64,000 nt of DNA. Source: Scytonematopsis contorta HA4267-MV1 (GTDB lineage Bacteria; Cyanobacteriota; Cyanobacteriia; Cyanobacteriales; Nostocaceae). Position 1 is the first letter of the stretch. Each line of letters starts with the position of its first letter. Made by a program: the position numbers and the translations under genes. The notes below the pieces were generated by a model. The model saw nothing but the letters and a program-made list of their open reading frames with translations. It was not told the origin of the DNA and searched no databases. The DNA is taken from contig JAHHIC010000084.1 of assembly GCA_019359035.1 (NCBI GenBank), positions 62,001-126,000 on the forward strand. The letters run 5' to 3'. This document shows positions 1 through 9,803 of this stretch, piece after piece.

Positions 1-366
1 TCATTCCCACCCACTCGTTCGGATATTGTTAGATACACTTTTAGAGTACATATCCCTAAAAATAGTAAGGCTATGTCGCAGCTAATTATAAAAGTCCCAG
101 AAGTTATAACTGTCAGTAAGAAGAATAAAGTAGAAGTAGTAGATGGCAATGGTCAGAAAGTTAGTGCTAATGTTTCGATGAATGACCAAACTATTCTAAT
201 AACTTTTTCAGAACAAGTTCGTTCTAACACTAAATTAGAAATTGATATTAAAAATGTCAAACGACCAACACTTGGGAATGGTCCCGTTTACCGCTTATTG
301 GCTAAATTCGTTGATAGTAATACAGAAATACCTATAGGTGTAGCTAGATTCCGTATTGGTATTTAG
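1..366 (+). CDS. DUF2808 family protein, 5' end outside window
   Basis: The reading frame is open from base 1, so the ATG at position 73 is probably internal and the gene begins outside the window. The 121 visible residues include a segment like 'YTFRVHIPKNS' followed by a beta-rich stretch ending 'IGVARFRIGI', which resembles the conserved part of the DUF2808 proteins that are common in cyanobacteria. Members usually have an N-terminal signal peptide and are predicted to be exported; that part is not visible here. Function is unknown. The family call rests on pattern recognition only. Confidence 0.6.
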   Translation, partial: SFPPTRSDIVRYTFRVHIPKNSKAMSQLIIKVPEVITVSKKNKVEVVDGNGQKVSANVSMNDQTILITFSEQVRSNTKLEIDIKNVKRPTLGNGPVYRLLAKFVDSNTEIPIGVARFRIGI

Positions 367-910
367 TAAAAGCGTCATTAACACAACTTTTTTCAAATAA
401 TCTCTCTTAATCGATGTCATAAAGGGGGTCAAACTTTAGGTTATGGTTCTGAGCAAAAATATGACTACCCGATTTAGGCTAAAAAGCTTGATATAAAAGA
501 AGAAATCTCACCTAGCTTTGCTCCAGTCAGACTTATGGAAACTATAAACTCGGTTTGGTCATATTTTTAACTTGTAGTCAGTGTTACAAAAATAAATGTA
601 GCATTTCATCTTGATTTCATTTTTACCTGTAAAGATAAGTAATAGCCCAGTAGATACCTTGTACAAAGTTAGTGGATATAAATTCTCTTACTAACAACGC
701 CTTAAACTGTCACAAGTGAGTCTATGGGTTTTTCCCATTTATAAATAAATATACTTAAGTATAATTTTATTATTTTATATAAAAAAATAAATATTTTTAT
801 CATTTGTAAATTTCATCTTGATTTCATAAACTTCTGTCAATCTGTTCTTAGGGCAAAAAATTATGCTTCTTTCACAAAATGATTTGGAATTATTCACGGC
901 TGAACTTGAT
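367..910. promoter_or_regulatory. Intergenic region upstream of the rppA-like gene with an 18-bp direct repeat
   Basis: About 500 bp of AT-rich DNA without a convincing gene. It contains the same 18-mer, ATTTCATCTTGATTTCAT, at 603-620 and at 810-827. Each copy contains two TTTCAT hexamers whose starts are 11 bp apart, the periodicity expected for an OmpR/PhoB-type response regulator binding as a tandem dimer. The second copy lies about 80 bp before the favoured start of the regulator gene, so autoregulation is a reasonable inference. Confidence 0.5.
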
Positions 911-1606
911 ATGCGGGTGCTATTAGTAGAAGATGAAACTGATTTAGGTGTGGCAATTAAACGTACTCTGAAGCAGCAAAAGTATCTAGTAGATTGGGTG
1001 ACAGATGGTACTGAGGCATGGTCATGTCTAGAAAATAACTGGACGCAATATACAGTAGTAATTTTGGACTGGATGCTACCAGGACTTACTGGCTTGGAAT
1101 TATGCAAAAGGTTACGCGCAAAAGGAAACTCTCTACCTGTGTTGATGTTAACAGCTAGAGACAGAATGGAAGATAGGGTTGCGGGATTGGATGCGGGTGC
1201 TGATGACTACTTGGTTAAACCATTTGGAATGGCGGAATTACTAGCACGCTTGCGAGCATTACAACGTCGTTTCCCAAATTACCAATCTCAACAACTTACT
1301 GTTGCAGGTCTGACTCTTGACTATGCTAATTATAAAGTTATTAGTCAAAATTCTGTGGGAGAAAAACAGGAATTTTCTTTAACAAATAAAGAATTTCAAC
1401 TATTAGAATATTTTATGAAGCATCCCAATCAAATTGTCAGTACAGAACAGATACGCAATCAAATATGGGAGCTAAATGCAGAATCTGGTAGTAATGTTGT
1501 CGCAGCACAAGTGCGATTATTACGACGTAAACTAACTAATAACGGCTGTCAAAATCCAATTGAAACCTTGCATGGTATAGGTTATCGTTTTAATCTGACT
1601 GACTGA
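911..1606 (+). CDS. rppA: OmpR/PhoB-family response regulator, RppA-like
   Basis: Two-component response regulator of 231 residues with an N-terminal receiver domain and a C-terminal winged-helix DNA-binding domain. From the favoured start at 911 (MRVLLVEDE) the acidic pocket is E7/D8, the phosphoacceptor is D53 (ILDWMLPG), and T81 and K103 (LVKPFG) are the switch residues. An in-frame ATG at 863 would add 16 residues not expected in the family, so 911 is preferred, although neither start has a strong ribosome site. The stop codon overlaps the start of the kinase gene by one base, so the two are translationally coupled. RppA/RppB of Synechocystis (also NrsR/NrsS) has been linked to plastoquinone redox and nickel responses. 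The symbol is by resemblance. Confidence 0.85.
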   Translation: MRVLLVEDETDLGVAIKRTLKQQKYLVDWVTDGTEAWSCLENNWTQYTVVILDWMLPGLTGLELCKRLRAKGNSLPVLMLTARDRMEDRVAGLDAGADDYLVKPFGMAELLARLRALQRRFPNYQSQQLTVAGLTLDYANYKVISQNSVGEKQEFSLTNKEFQLLEYFMKHPNQIVSTEQIRNQIWELNAESGSNVVAAQVRLLRRKLTNNGCQNPIETLHGIGYRFNLTD

Positions 1607-3033
1607 TGAATAAAAATCAACTTTTCCGCTCAACTCGCGTTCGTTTGGCGTTTTGCTATGCTACTGTTATGGGCTTAATTTTGTCCATCAGTGGTTTGGG
1701 CTTTTATCGAGTAGTTTTTAATGCCCACGTGGTAGCTTTAGATAGTGAAATTGAGTCTGTTGCAGGAACGCTACACGATACTCTTGAACCAAAATTAAAA
1801 AAGCCAGGGAAATTAGATTCTACTGTACAACAGTTATTTTCAAATATATCTTTGTGTGAAAACGTTGGAGTTAAATGTATTCAACAAAAATTTAATAATG
1901 GAAGACACTTTATCGGAGTAACTAATCACAGTAATTATTACGTACGTTTTTTTGATTTATCTGGTCGTTTGATTGCTACAGCAGGTCGTTATCCAGAAGG
2001 AATATCTACTGTATTTAGCAATCAAAAATGGCAATTTTTAAAAGACTCTAAAGGTGAAGATTATCATCAAATTACTGTGGGATTGCATGTCATAAATAAT
2101 AGAAATACTAAAGACTGGGGTTACATCCAAGTTGGACGGAGTTTAAAAGAATTTAATCGCTATTTAGATTCGGTAAAATTGTTTTTAGCGTTAGGGTTGC
2201 CAATAACAATGGGTATAGTTGCCGTAAGTTCTTGGTGTTTAGCTGGATTAGCTATGCGACCAATTTACGACTCTTATCGACAGATTCAACAGTTTACAGC
2301 CGATGCAGCGCACGAACTGCGAACACCTCTTGCAGCAACAGGCGCTACAGTTGAATCAGGACTTTTAATGCCGGAAATTGAGGAACAAGAAATGCGCGAA
2401 ATTTTGCGTACTTTACACCGTCAAAATCAACGGCTTACGACTTTAGTTGCTGATTTATTGATGTTAGCACGCTTAGACGCACAACCTGTGACAAAACAAC
2501 AAGAAATCTGCTGTTTAAATGATATTATTAGCGATTTAATCGAAGAATTTGAAGCAATGGCGATTGCGGCAGGTATATTGCTAGAATGTAGTTTACAAGG
2601 AAATCAGCCTTTAAATATAGTCGGTAATTCTGACCAACTTTATCGTTTGGTTTCTAATTTAATTATTAATGCAATTAACTATACACCTAAAGGTGGGTTC
2701 GTAAAAGTCTTCTTGAATCGTAACGATTATTACGCAGTAATTAAGGTTCAAGATACGGGTATCGGTATGGTTCCAGACGAGCAAAAAAGGATTTTTGATA
2801 GATTTTATCGCGTGAGTAATGACCGTTCCCGTAGCACTGGTGGTTCTGGTTTGGGATTAGCGATAGCTCAAGCAATTGTGAGGACACATCAGGGTAGTTT
2901 GAGCGTGGAAAGCGAGTTAGGCAGGGGTAGCGTTTTTACTGTCCAACTGCCTTTGAATATTACAAAGGTTAAAAAAGCTCGTTCAATTTCGCTTGAAAAA
3001 TTGCTGCATCGCCCTTTACGTAAATCCGAATAA
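1606..3033 (+). CDS. rppB: Membrane sensor histidine kinase, RppB-like
   Basis: Partner kinase of the preceding regulator, 475 residues. A first membrane segment (about 13-37) and a second (about 192-217) enclose a periplasmic sensor domain of roughly 150 residues that includes two cysteines near residues 84 and 91. No clear HAMP domain separates the second membrane helix from the HisKA domain, where H236 sits in AHELRTPL. The ATPase domain shows the N box (NLIINAINYTP), G1 (DTGIGM) and G2 (GSGLGLAIA). The gene starts on the last base of the regulator stop codon. The signal is not deducible; redox or metal sensing is inferred from the RppB family. Confidence 0.85.
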   Translation: MNKNQLFRSTRVRLAFCYATVMGLILSISGLGFYRVVFNAHVVALDSEIESVAGTLHDTLEPKLKKPGKLDSTVQQLFSNISLCENVGVKCIQQKFNNGRHFIGVTNHSNYYVRFFDLSGRLIATAGRYPEGISTVFSNQKWQFLKDSKGEDYHQITVGLHVINNRNTKDWGYIQVGRSLKEFNRYLDSVKLFLALGLPITMGIVAVSSWCLAGLAMRPIYDSYRQIQQFTADAAHELRTPLAATGATVESGLLMPEIEEQEMREILRTLHRQNQRLTTLVADLLMLARLDAQPVTKQQEICCLNDIISDLIEEFEAMAIAAGILLECSLQGNQPLNIVGNSDQLYRLVSNLIINAINYTPKGGFVKVFLNRNDYYAVIKVQDTGIGMVPDEQKRIFDRFYRVSNDRSRSTGGSGLGLAIAQAIVRTHQGSLSVESELGRGSVFTVQLPLNITKVKKARSISLEKLLHRPLRKSE

Positions 3034-3183
3034 AGCTACCTCACCTCCAGAACAACGATAGTTAAAATCTTGTTAAGTAAGTAGAAAACGGGACAATGGG
3101 TGTTATCTTTGGTGTTAGCTGGGCGTATACTAAGTTATTTAAATCTCTACAATTCCATTATTTAGATATCTAAATTAACCAGT

Positions 3184-4449
3184 TTAATATTCCATTGCAA
3201 GCCGCTTAACAATATCTAAACTGACTTGAGTTGTTTCATCAAGCAATCTAGTATCTACTGCTTTATCATTAGGTGTGTGATAATTTGGCTCCTCGCCACG
3301 ATTGAAAAATAAAATTGGCACGCCTTTAGCAGCAAAGGATTGATGGTCGCTTCCGTCATTTGCATTACCGCCACCTACTAATTTAACTTGAGGAGTAGCT
3401 TTTACTAATGAATTTAACGACGAAGTTCCGCCTATTCGCAACTTTTGATTCACACCAACCATATCAAAATTCATCATTGCTTTTAACCCCGTAAGCAACT
3501 TTGGTGTCGCTTTATCGACAAAAGCACGTGAGCCATGCAGTCCATCTTCTTCGCCATCAAAAGCCACAAACCAAGTTTGGCGTGCAAGGGGCGTATTCGC
3601 AAGTTTACGAGCGATTGCCAGTAAGACCGCCGTACCTGATGCGTTATCATTAGCGCCAGGAGAACCAATTACTGTGTCATAATGACCGCCTAAAACAACC
3701 TTGGGTTGTGTCACCCCTTCAACGCGAGCGATGATGTTACGTCCTGTTAGAACTTGATTTTTACAGTTTACATTCAAAGTGATATTAAGCGGTGTTTTTT
3801 CAGTGCGCTTAATTAATAAATTAGCTTTTTTACCTGATATTCCTAAAACAGGAATATTTAATTCTTTAGCTAATGGGGCACCGTCTAACTCTTCAGGCTG
3901 GTTGTTGAAAATTACCAAACCAAGCGCACCTTTCTCTTGAGCATTACGAGCTTTTTCAGAAATGTTGATTTCACCATATTTAACGATAGCAATAGCACCC
4001 TTCACGTTGACTGCGGCAAAATCGCTTTCTCTTCCAGCATTAGGAACAACAACTAATTTTGCTTGCACGTTACCAGGCACGGAATTTTCGAGCGCATATC
4101 CGGGAACTGTGGTGCCATCAATAATAAGATTTGAGCCATTGTCGATAAATTTGTCATAAGTAAAAGTTTGAATCTCCGTTTTATATCCTGCCTTGCGGTA
4201 CTCTTCCACAAGATAGCTGCTAGCCTTTTCCATTACGGGAGTACCTGTAACACGCGCTCCCATATTTACCAATGCTTGGATATCAGCATAAGTAGAATTT
4301 GTAACACTCTGTGCAAAAGCTTTTGCTTCATATTCTACTACTTTACTAGAGAGATTTGGTTGACGCACACAAGCTGTTTGTAGTGGAATTAAACCAGTTA
4401 AAAGCACAATCCAAAAGCGAGAATTAACTTGACTTTTTATTGAAATCAT
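3184..4449 (-). CDS. M28 family metallo-aminopeptidase lipoprotein with PA domain
   Basis: Predicted zinc aminopeptidase of 421 residues. The N-terminus is a lipoprotein signal peptide with a lipobox-like LQTAC ending near residue 27, so the enzyme is probably anchored outside the cytoplasmic membrane. A PA-type insert occupies roughly residues 110-230, followed by the M28 catalytic core. Metal-ligand motifs are visible in order: GGHYDTV (His), GANDNASG (Asp), DGEEDG (Glu-Glu), NFDMVG (Asp) and GSDHQSF (His). All expected ligands are present, so the enzyme looks intact. It stands alone, convergent with the upstream two-component operon, and the peptide substrate is unknown. Confidence 0.85.
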   Translation of the reverse strand: MISIKSQVNSRFWIVLLTGLIPLQTACVRQPNLSSKVVEYEAKAFAQSVTNSTYADIQALVNMGARVTGTPVMEKASSYLVEEYRKAGYKTEIQTFTYDKFIDNGSNLIIDGTTVPGYALENSVPGNVQAKLVVVPNAGRESDFAAVNVKGAIAIVKYGEINISEKARNAQEKGALGLVIFNNQPEELDGAPLAKELNIPVLGISGKKANLLIKRTEKTPLNITLNVNCKNQVLTGRNIIARVEGVTQPKVVLGGHYDTVIGSPGANDNASGTAVLLAIARKLANTPLARQTWFVAFDGEEDGLHGSRAFVDKATPKLLTGLKAMMNFDMVGVNQKLRIGGTSSLNSLVKATPQVKLVGGGNANDGSDHQSFAAKGVPILFFNRGEEPNYHTPNDKAVDTRLLDETTQVSLDIVKRLAMEY

Positions 4450-4899
4450 TAGACATCTCCAAAATAGTTAAGTAGAACGACTTGAAAAAACCAAACTATG
4501 TAAAGATAAGTAAATACGGATAATGCATCTACCAAGGTAACTACTTATGGGTAATCGTTTAAGAGTATTTCTTACTTATGAGTTCTTATTTGACACTCTC
4601 AGTTTATAAGTTGGCAAGGTTGAAGCGTATGAGTCGTAAGTCCTAAATTTTTCTGGGACTTAAGTCCTGCTTTGTCTCCATACACGCGACTTTTGTTCCG
4701 TGTATGTGGGGTCGTCGCGCAAATTTGTTTTTTGTACGCTAACAGATTCATGCTCATCTGACAAAAGCCCGCTGGCTATAAAGCGGACTGGATGGCTACA
4801 AAGCTGACTGGAAGCCCACTGGCTATAATAAAGCGGACTGGAAGCCCGCACTGCAAAATACGATAAATTTGCACATTTGGGATGCTCCCCTATCTGCTC
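4450..4899. other. Intergenic region with degenerate GCGGACTGG-type direct repeats
   Basis: A 450-bp gap between the aminopeptidase and glcF. Between about 4770 and 4855 a short unit resembling 'aagcggactggaagccc' and 'ctggctata' recurs imperfectly three to four times. No RNA gene or credible coding sequence is evident; a 63-codon open frame on the minus strand here is made of this repeated DNA and is not called. Confidence 0.4.
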
Positions 4900-6273
4900 C
4901 TAAACCTCCAACTTTTCACCTCGAATAGAGTAATCTAATAACTCCATCGGGTGCATCACTGAAATATCCTTACCTTGCAACTTCAAATGTTTAATAATCT
5001 GCAACCCACAACCAGGATTAGGAGAAGCAATTAACTCAGCACCAGTATTTAATAAATTTTGTACCTTTTGCTTACCCAATTCCTCAGCAACATCCGGTTG
5101 CAACATATTATAAACACCCGCACTACCGCAACAAAGAGCCGCATCAATTGGTTCTTTTAATTTCACATTGGGAATTAGCCTTAACAACTGACGAGGTTGT
5201 AAACTAATTCTTTGTCCATGCAACAAATGACAAGCATCCTGATAAACCATAGTCAAAGTTTTATCAGTCACAGGAGACAAATTAGCACTCAAACCAACCT
5301 CAACCAAAAACTCTTGTGCATCCCTAACTTTCGCGACAAAATCTTTAGCTTTCTGACAATATTCCGAGTCATCCTGCAAAATATGACCATACTCTTTCAA
5401 AGTATGACCACAACCAGCAGCATTAATAATCACAAAATCCACATTAGCATCAGCAAAACTATCAATCATTTGTCGTGCTAAAGCCTTCGCTTGTTCAGTT
5501 TGTCCCTGATGTTCCGGAAGTGCAGCACAACAACCTTGAGACTTAGGAATCACCACCTCACAACCATTAGCAGTCAAAACCCTGACAGTAGCTTCATTAA
5601 CAGGAGAGAAAAACAGCCGTTGCACACAACCCAAAATTACCCCAACACGGTAACGCTTTTCAGACTGAGCAGGAATAACAGTAGGTAAATCATCCCCAAA
5701 AGCCTGCAAACTAATATCTGGTAAAATCGAATCCATCGCAGCCAAACGGGGAGAAATTTTTTGTAATAAACCAGTCCAACGCACAAGCTTTTGTAAACCC
5801 AACTTTTGATAAATAAACAGCGGAACCAAAAAAATCCTCAAAAGCTGAGGGTAAGGAAACAGCGAAAAAATTAACTTCCTAAAAATATTATCCAACCAAT
5901 TCCGGGAATAATTTCGTTCAACCTGATGACGAGTAGCAGAAATCAACTTATCGTACTGTACCCCAGAAGGACAAGTACTAACACAAGCCAAACAACCCAA
6001 ACAAGAGTCAAAATGTTGTACAGTCGCAGTATTTAAAGCAATCTCACCCTCATTAATCGCATCCATCAAATAAATACGTCCCCGTGGAGAATCCATCTCC
6101 TTCCCAATAACCCTATAACTAGGACAAGTAGAAAGACAAAACCCACAATGAACGCAACTATCAATCAACTTAGGGTCAGGAGGATTCAGAGCATCAAAAC
6201 CCTGTAAATTCTTCAAAGAAGCAACCGTCAAACCCTCAGAATCATTACCACTTAAATTATCCGAAACCTGCAT
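4900..6273 (-). CDS. glcF: Glycolate dehydrogenase iron-sulfur subunit GlcF
   Basis: Iron-sulfur subunit of 457 residues for glycolate dehydrogenase, which oxidises photorespiratory glycolate to glyoxylate and passes electrons to the membrane chain. Two 4Fe-4S ferredoxin motifs are visible: C40-C43-C46-C50 (CVHCGFCLSTC) and C91-C94-C97-C101 (CLGCLACVSTC). Two CCG-type cysteine-rich motifs follow in the C-terminal half (GCCAALPEHQG and CCGSAGVYN), as in GlcF and heterodisulfide-reductase-like proteins. It lies 35 bp downstream of glcE on the same strand, consistent with one transcript. The FAD-containing GlcD subunit is not in this window. Confidence 0.9.
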   Translation of the reverse strand: MQVSDNLSGNDSEGLTVASLKNLQGFDALNPPDPKLIDSCVHCGFCLSTCPSYRVIGKEMDSPRGRIYLMDAINEGEIALNTATVQHFDSCLGCLACVSTCPSGVQYDKLISATRHQVERNYSRNWLDNIFRKLIFSLFPYPQLLRIFLVPLFIYQKLGLQKLVRWTGLLQKISPRLAAMDSILPDISLQAFGDDLPTVIPAQSEKRYRVGVILGCVQRLFFSPVNEATVRVLTANGCEVVIPKSQGCCAALPEHQGQTEQAKALARQMIDSFADANVDFVIINAAGCGHTLKEYGHILQDDSEYCQKAKDFVAKVRDAQEFLVEVGLSANLSPVTDKTLTMVYQDACHLLHGQRISLQPRQLLRLIPNVKLKEPIDAALCCGSAGVYNMLQPDVAEELGKQKVQNLLNTGAELIASPNPGCGLQIIKHLKLQGKDISVMHPMELLDYSIRGEKLEV

Positions 6274-6308
6274 ATAATATATACCCTCTCTTTAATATCT
6301 AATATCTT

Positions 6309-7631
6309 TCAGATACTTCCCAAAAACCGACCAGGACTCAAAACATTCCTCCCATCAAACTGCAACTTAATCTTACGCATCATATCCAAAGCATTACCAC
6401 CATAACCCCATACATCCAAACTTTCCTTCAAAACCGAAGGAGCCTGCAAAACACTCAAAAAACCCCCATAACTCTCACAAAGCCGACGCATCTGCAAAAC
6501 TTTATCAATTTCCACCTCACCCTTAAACCCCAACACCCCCAAACCACTACCAATATGAACTAGACCCAGTTCGCTCCGACTCAAAATATCAACAGCATTA
6601 GTGGGTACTACTCCTATTTTGCAGTTAATTAAACACTCACTGCCAGAAAAATACATTTGTTCTCGTAATCTTTTCCATAAATTAGTTTCATCCTCACCAG
6701 ATAGAACTAAACCATCCAAACTCAACTTTTGCCCAACATCCAGTAACCTATTTGACTGTTCCTTAACACTTTCATTAATACTTTGGAAACGAACAATTAA
6801 ACCTACTCCCTTACCCAATCCTAAAGCAAGCACCAGTTGACTAGAAAGCAAATCAGCCTGAGTTGGAGTCAGAGCAGAATTACGCAAAGTATCAGAAGCT
6901 TGGGATACATTCTCCGCAGTACCAGTCAATACTACCGTCCCCGACGCTTCTGGCATAGGATACAAGCGAAAAGTAGCTTGCGTAATAATACTTAAAGTAC
7001 CATATGAACCAGTAAATAACTTCATTAAGTCATAACCAGCCACATTTTTAACAACTCGCCCCCCCGCCTTAGCGATTTTGCCATCAGCGCGTACAAAATT
7101 AAGACCCAAAAGTTGGTCGCGAACACCACCATAACGTTGACGTAGAGAACCAGTGTCAGCAGTTGCCACAATACCGCCAATAGTAGCATTTTCGGCACTT
7201 GTAGGGTCAAGAGCGAGAAATTGTTTGTATGGTGCTAAAACACTTTGAAGCTGAGAAAACTTCATCCCGGCTTCTACGGTAACAGTCAAATCGCCTACAG
7301 CATGTTCTACAAGTTTGTTCAGACGCTCTGTACTAACTACTACGTCTATACCCTGAGATAAACCACCCCAAGTAAGTTTAGTTCCGCTACCACAAGGTAA
7401 AATACGCCACTGGTAGCGGTCAGCCTGTATCATTACCTGAGCGAGTTCTTCCTGGGTATTAGGATAGACGATGCAACTAGGAGCAGTTTGAGAGGCTATC
7501 GCTTGTAAAATGCGTTTTTGCTGAATTGCTTCAACGTTGTTCCAAGACGAGACACTGTTTTCAGAACCGACACAAGATGCAAGAACAGCAGCCAAATTAT
7601 CCTGTTGCTTATCGCTAGACATTGCTTTCAT
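6309..7631 (-). CDS. glcE: Glycolate dehydrogenase FAD-binding subunit GlcE
   Basis: FAD-linked oxidase subunit of 440 residues belonging with GlcF. The N-terminal half is a PCMH-type FAD-binding domain: a hydrophobic strand followed by 'LPCGSGTKLTWGG', then 'TIGGIVATADTGSLRQRYGG', the usual flavin contact region, and 'GGRVVKNVAGYDLMKLFTGSYG'. The C-terminal half is the FAD-oxidase cap and ends with 'NVLSPGRF', a GlcE/GlcD-type terminus. Translation may start at 7631 or at the methionine at 7622; nothing in the sequence decides. It heads the glcE-glcF pair. GlcD would be expected elsewhere in the genome. Confidence 0.88.
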   Translation of the reverse strand: MKAMSSDKQQDNLAAVLASCVGSENSVSSWNNVEAIQQKRILQAIASQTAPSCIVYPNTQEELAQVMIQADRYQWRILPCGSGTKLTWGGLSQGIDVVVSTERLNKLVEHAVGDLTVTVEAGMKFSQLQSVLAPYKQFLALDPTSAENATIGGIVATADTGSLRQRYGGVRDQLLGLNFVRADGKIAKAGGRVVKNVAGYDLMKLFTGSYGTLSIITQATFRLYPMPEASGTVVLTGTAENVSQASDTLRNSALTPTQADLLSSQLVLALGLGKGVGLIVRFQSINESVKEQSNRLLDVGQKLSLDGLVLSGEDETNLWKRLREQMYFSGSECLINCKIGVVPTNAVDILSRSELGLVHIGSGLGVLGFKGEVEIDKVLQMRRLCESYGGFLSVLQAPSVLKESLDVWGYGGNALDMMRKIKLQFDGRNVLSPGRFLGSI

Positions 7632-8268
7632 GAATTTTTTATTATTATTCCCTAAATATAATTTACCTGGTAAAGCGCTTTATGTTACTGCTATTCTCAG
7701 GCGCAAATCTGGATATGAAGGCATCCTAAAATTAAGCAAGCTTACGCAGGCGACCTTTATAAAACCGAGTTTTTCGATAGCCTCTAGCAGATTAATGAGA
7801 AAACTTCGTAAAATGTTGCCCTGTTTCTGCAATATATACTAGAACCCTCAACACCTTGGATAAAGTAGTTTTCCTCGGCTTCTTAAGTATTAACCACGAG
7901 GCGACTACATCAATTTTGACTTAATCTAGCATTAGGGAATTTTATCCCTATCTGCCATTTGAAAAAATTTATTTATTTGGTTACAAGCAGGGTCACAATG
8001 TTAGTACTTTTAAAAAACACGAAATTATCGGCTGTTCTTAAAAAACACCAGTTTTTTTTAAAAAAGCTAAAATTATTTTTAGCTCATTATCATAAACCAT
8101 TAAAATATCAGCAAAATCTGTATATATAATATGATTTAAGTTTCATTTATCTTAATTTAATACGATATTTGAGTAAATTCATTTACTTAAATAATCCTAA
8201 CTGCATATTTTATTGCTCGCAAGCTATTAAATTGCGACAGGCTAGTGTATCCCTAAGAGATAAACGCC
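7632..8268. other. AT-rich intergenic region, no gene supported
   Basis: About 640 bp separate divergent glcE and the CBS-kinase gene. The stretch is AT-rich with runs of A and T near 8040-8110. A 43-codon Lys-rich open frame starts at 7998 but has only a weak AGGG upstream and no recognisable product. Promoters for both flanking genes should lie here, but none can be pinpointed. Confidence 0.4.
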
Positions 8269-9798
8269 ATGACCGTCTTAGTTCTTACTAAAAAAGATAA
8301 TATTATAACCGTTTCTCCTGATACTCCTTTAGCAGAAATTCTGATTATTATGCAGGAGAGTGAACACGCATTATCCGGAAGGGAAGACATATTTTCCTCT
8401 AATGAATGCGTGTTTGTCATAGATAAATCCTGCTTATTAGGCATTTTTACAGTATGGGACTTACTACGATTAGTTACTTCTGGAGTAAGTTTGTTAGGAC
8501 TAAAAATTTCACAGGTTATGACAAAGACTGTGATGACATTAAAGCAGTCAGAAATTTTTGATACGACTAAAATATTATCTTTAATGCGTTCCTATAATTT
8601 ACGTTATCTACCAATTGTAGATGATGTTGGTCAATTACTAGGAGTCGTGGCACCAGAAAGTATAGTTATTCAATTAGAAGCTGAACTATCCAACACAAAA
8701 CAGGCATTACAAAAAGAAATTGCCCAGCGTTGTTCCACAGAATTAATTCTTACAAAAGCCGTTAATAATGCACAGCAAGCTCTCCAAGTTTGTGAAGAAC
8801 GCTTTGCATGTGCTATTAATGCAAGTAAAGTTGGCATCTGGGAATGGAATATTCAATCTAATAAAATTCATATTGATGTCAGTTTACAAACGATGCTCGG
8901 TTATTCTGAAGACGAAATTCCCAAATATTTTAATGATTGGTTGAGTCTTGTTCATCCTGATGATATTTATCGAGTAAAAACAGAAATTAATGCTTATTTA
9001 GAAGGAACTATAGGAAAATATGAAATAGAACACAGAGTATTAAGTAAAAATGGTAATTATCTTTGGTTTATTGCACGTGGTGACGTTGTGCGCGATACTG
9101 AGGATAATCCTTGTTTTATGGCTGGTTCAAACACTAATATAACTCATTATAAAGAAGCAGAGCATAAACTTAAAGAATCCTTAAAAGAAAAAGAAGTTTT
9201 ATTAAAAGAAATTCACCACCGTGTTAAAAACAATTTACAGGTTATTTCTAGCTTACTCCGTTTACAAGCAGGATATATTAGAGATGAGCAAGCCTTAGAT
9301 ATTTTCCAGGATAGTCAAAATCGTATTCGAGCAATGGCGATGATTCATGAAAATTTATATCAATCAAATGACTTAGCCAAGATAGATTTTTATAATTACA
9401 TACAAAATTTAGCAAATAACTTAATTAGTTCCTATGGTATTCAAAAGAAAAGTTTAATTAATCTCAACTTAAATATCGACAAAATACTTTTAAAAATTGT
9501 TACGGCTATTCCTTGTGGATTAATTATTAATGAATTAGTCTCAAACTCAATAAAACATGCATTTACTAGCAGAGATTCAGGAGAGATTTACATCGACTTC
9601 CTAGAATTAGAGCCGAAAAAATACTCATTAATAGTTAGCGATAATGGTATTGGTGTTCCGGATGATATAGAAGTCCGTCGTAACCAATCACTGGGTTTAC
9701 AGTTAGTTTGGAGTTTAGTCGAACAATTAGAAGGCTCGATAGCCTTTAAAAATCAAAAAGGAACTGTATTTACTATCACATTCTACGAGGAGACCTAG
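8269..9798 (+). CDS. CBS-PAS sensor histidine kinase of the HisKA_2 type
   Basis: Predicted cytoplasmic sensor kinase of 509 residues without membrane helices. A CBS-domain pair occupies about residues 5-135, suggesting binding of an adenine nucleotide or similar ligand. A short coiled coil follows, then a PAS domain (about 180-295, with the PAC-like 'YEIEHRVLSKNG'). The phosphoacceptor domain is HisKA_2: 'EIHHRVKNNLQVISSLLRLQ', with the conserved histidine near residue 317. The ATPase domain shows 'NELVSNSIKHAF' and 'DNGIGVP'. The stop codon lies inside the ribosome site of the next gene, so the two form a coupled pair and probably a phosphorelay. The signal is unknown. Confidence 0.85.
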   Translation: MTVLVLTKKDNIITVSPDTPLAEILIIMQESEHALSGREDIFSSNECVFVIDKSCLLGIFTVWDLLRLVTSGVSLLGLKISQVMTKTVMTLKQSEIFDTTKILSLMRSYNLRYLPIVDDVGQLLGVVAPESIVIQLEAELSNTKQALQKEIAQRCSTELILTKAVNNAQQALQVCEERFACAINASKVGIWEWNIQSNKIHIDVSLQTMLGYSEDEIPKYFNDWLSLVHPDDIYRVKTEINAYLEGTIGKYEIEHRVLSKNGNYLWFIARGDVVRDTEDNPCFMAGSNTNITHYKEAEHKLKESLKEKEVLLKEIHHRVKNNLQVISSLLRLQAGYIRDEQALDIFQDSQNRIRAMAMIHENLYQSNDLAKIDFYNYIQNLANNLISSYGIQKKSLINLNLNIDKILLKIVTAIPCGLIINELVSNSIKHAFTSRDSGEIYIDFLELEPKKYSLIVSDNGIGVPDDIEVRRNQSLGLQLVWSLVEQLEGSIAFKNQKGTVFTITFYEET

Positions 9799-9803
9799 GA
9801 GAT

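Noticed and set aside
775-1107. 110-codon open frame on the minus strand over the rppA-like gene
   Set aside because: It lies opposite a clear receiver domain and has no recognisable product or ribosome site.
7998-8129. 43-codon Lys-rich open frame
   Set aside because: Weak upstream AGGG only, very A-rich sequence, and no family resemblance; probably chance.
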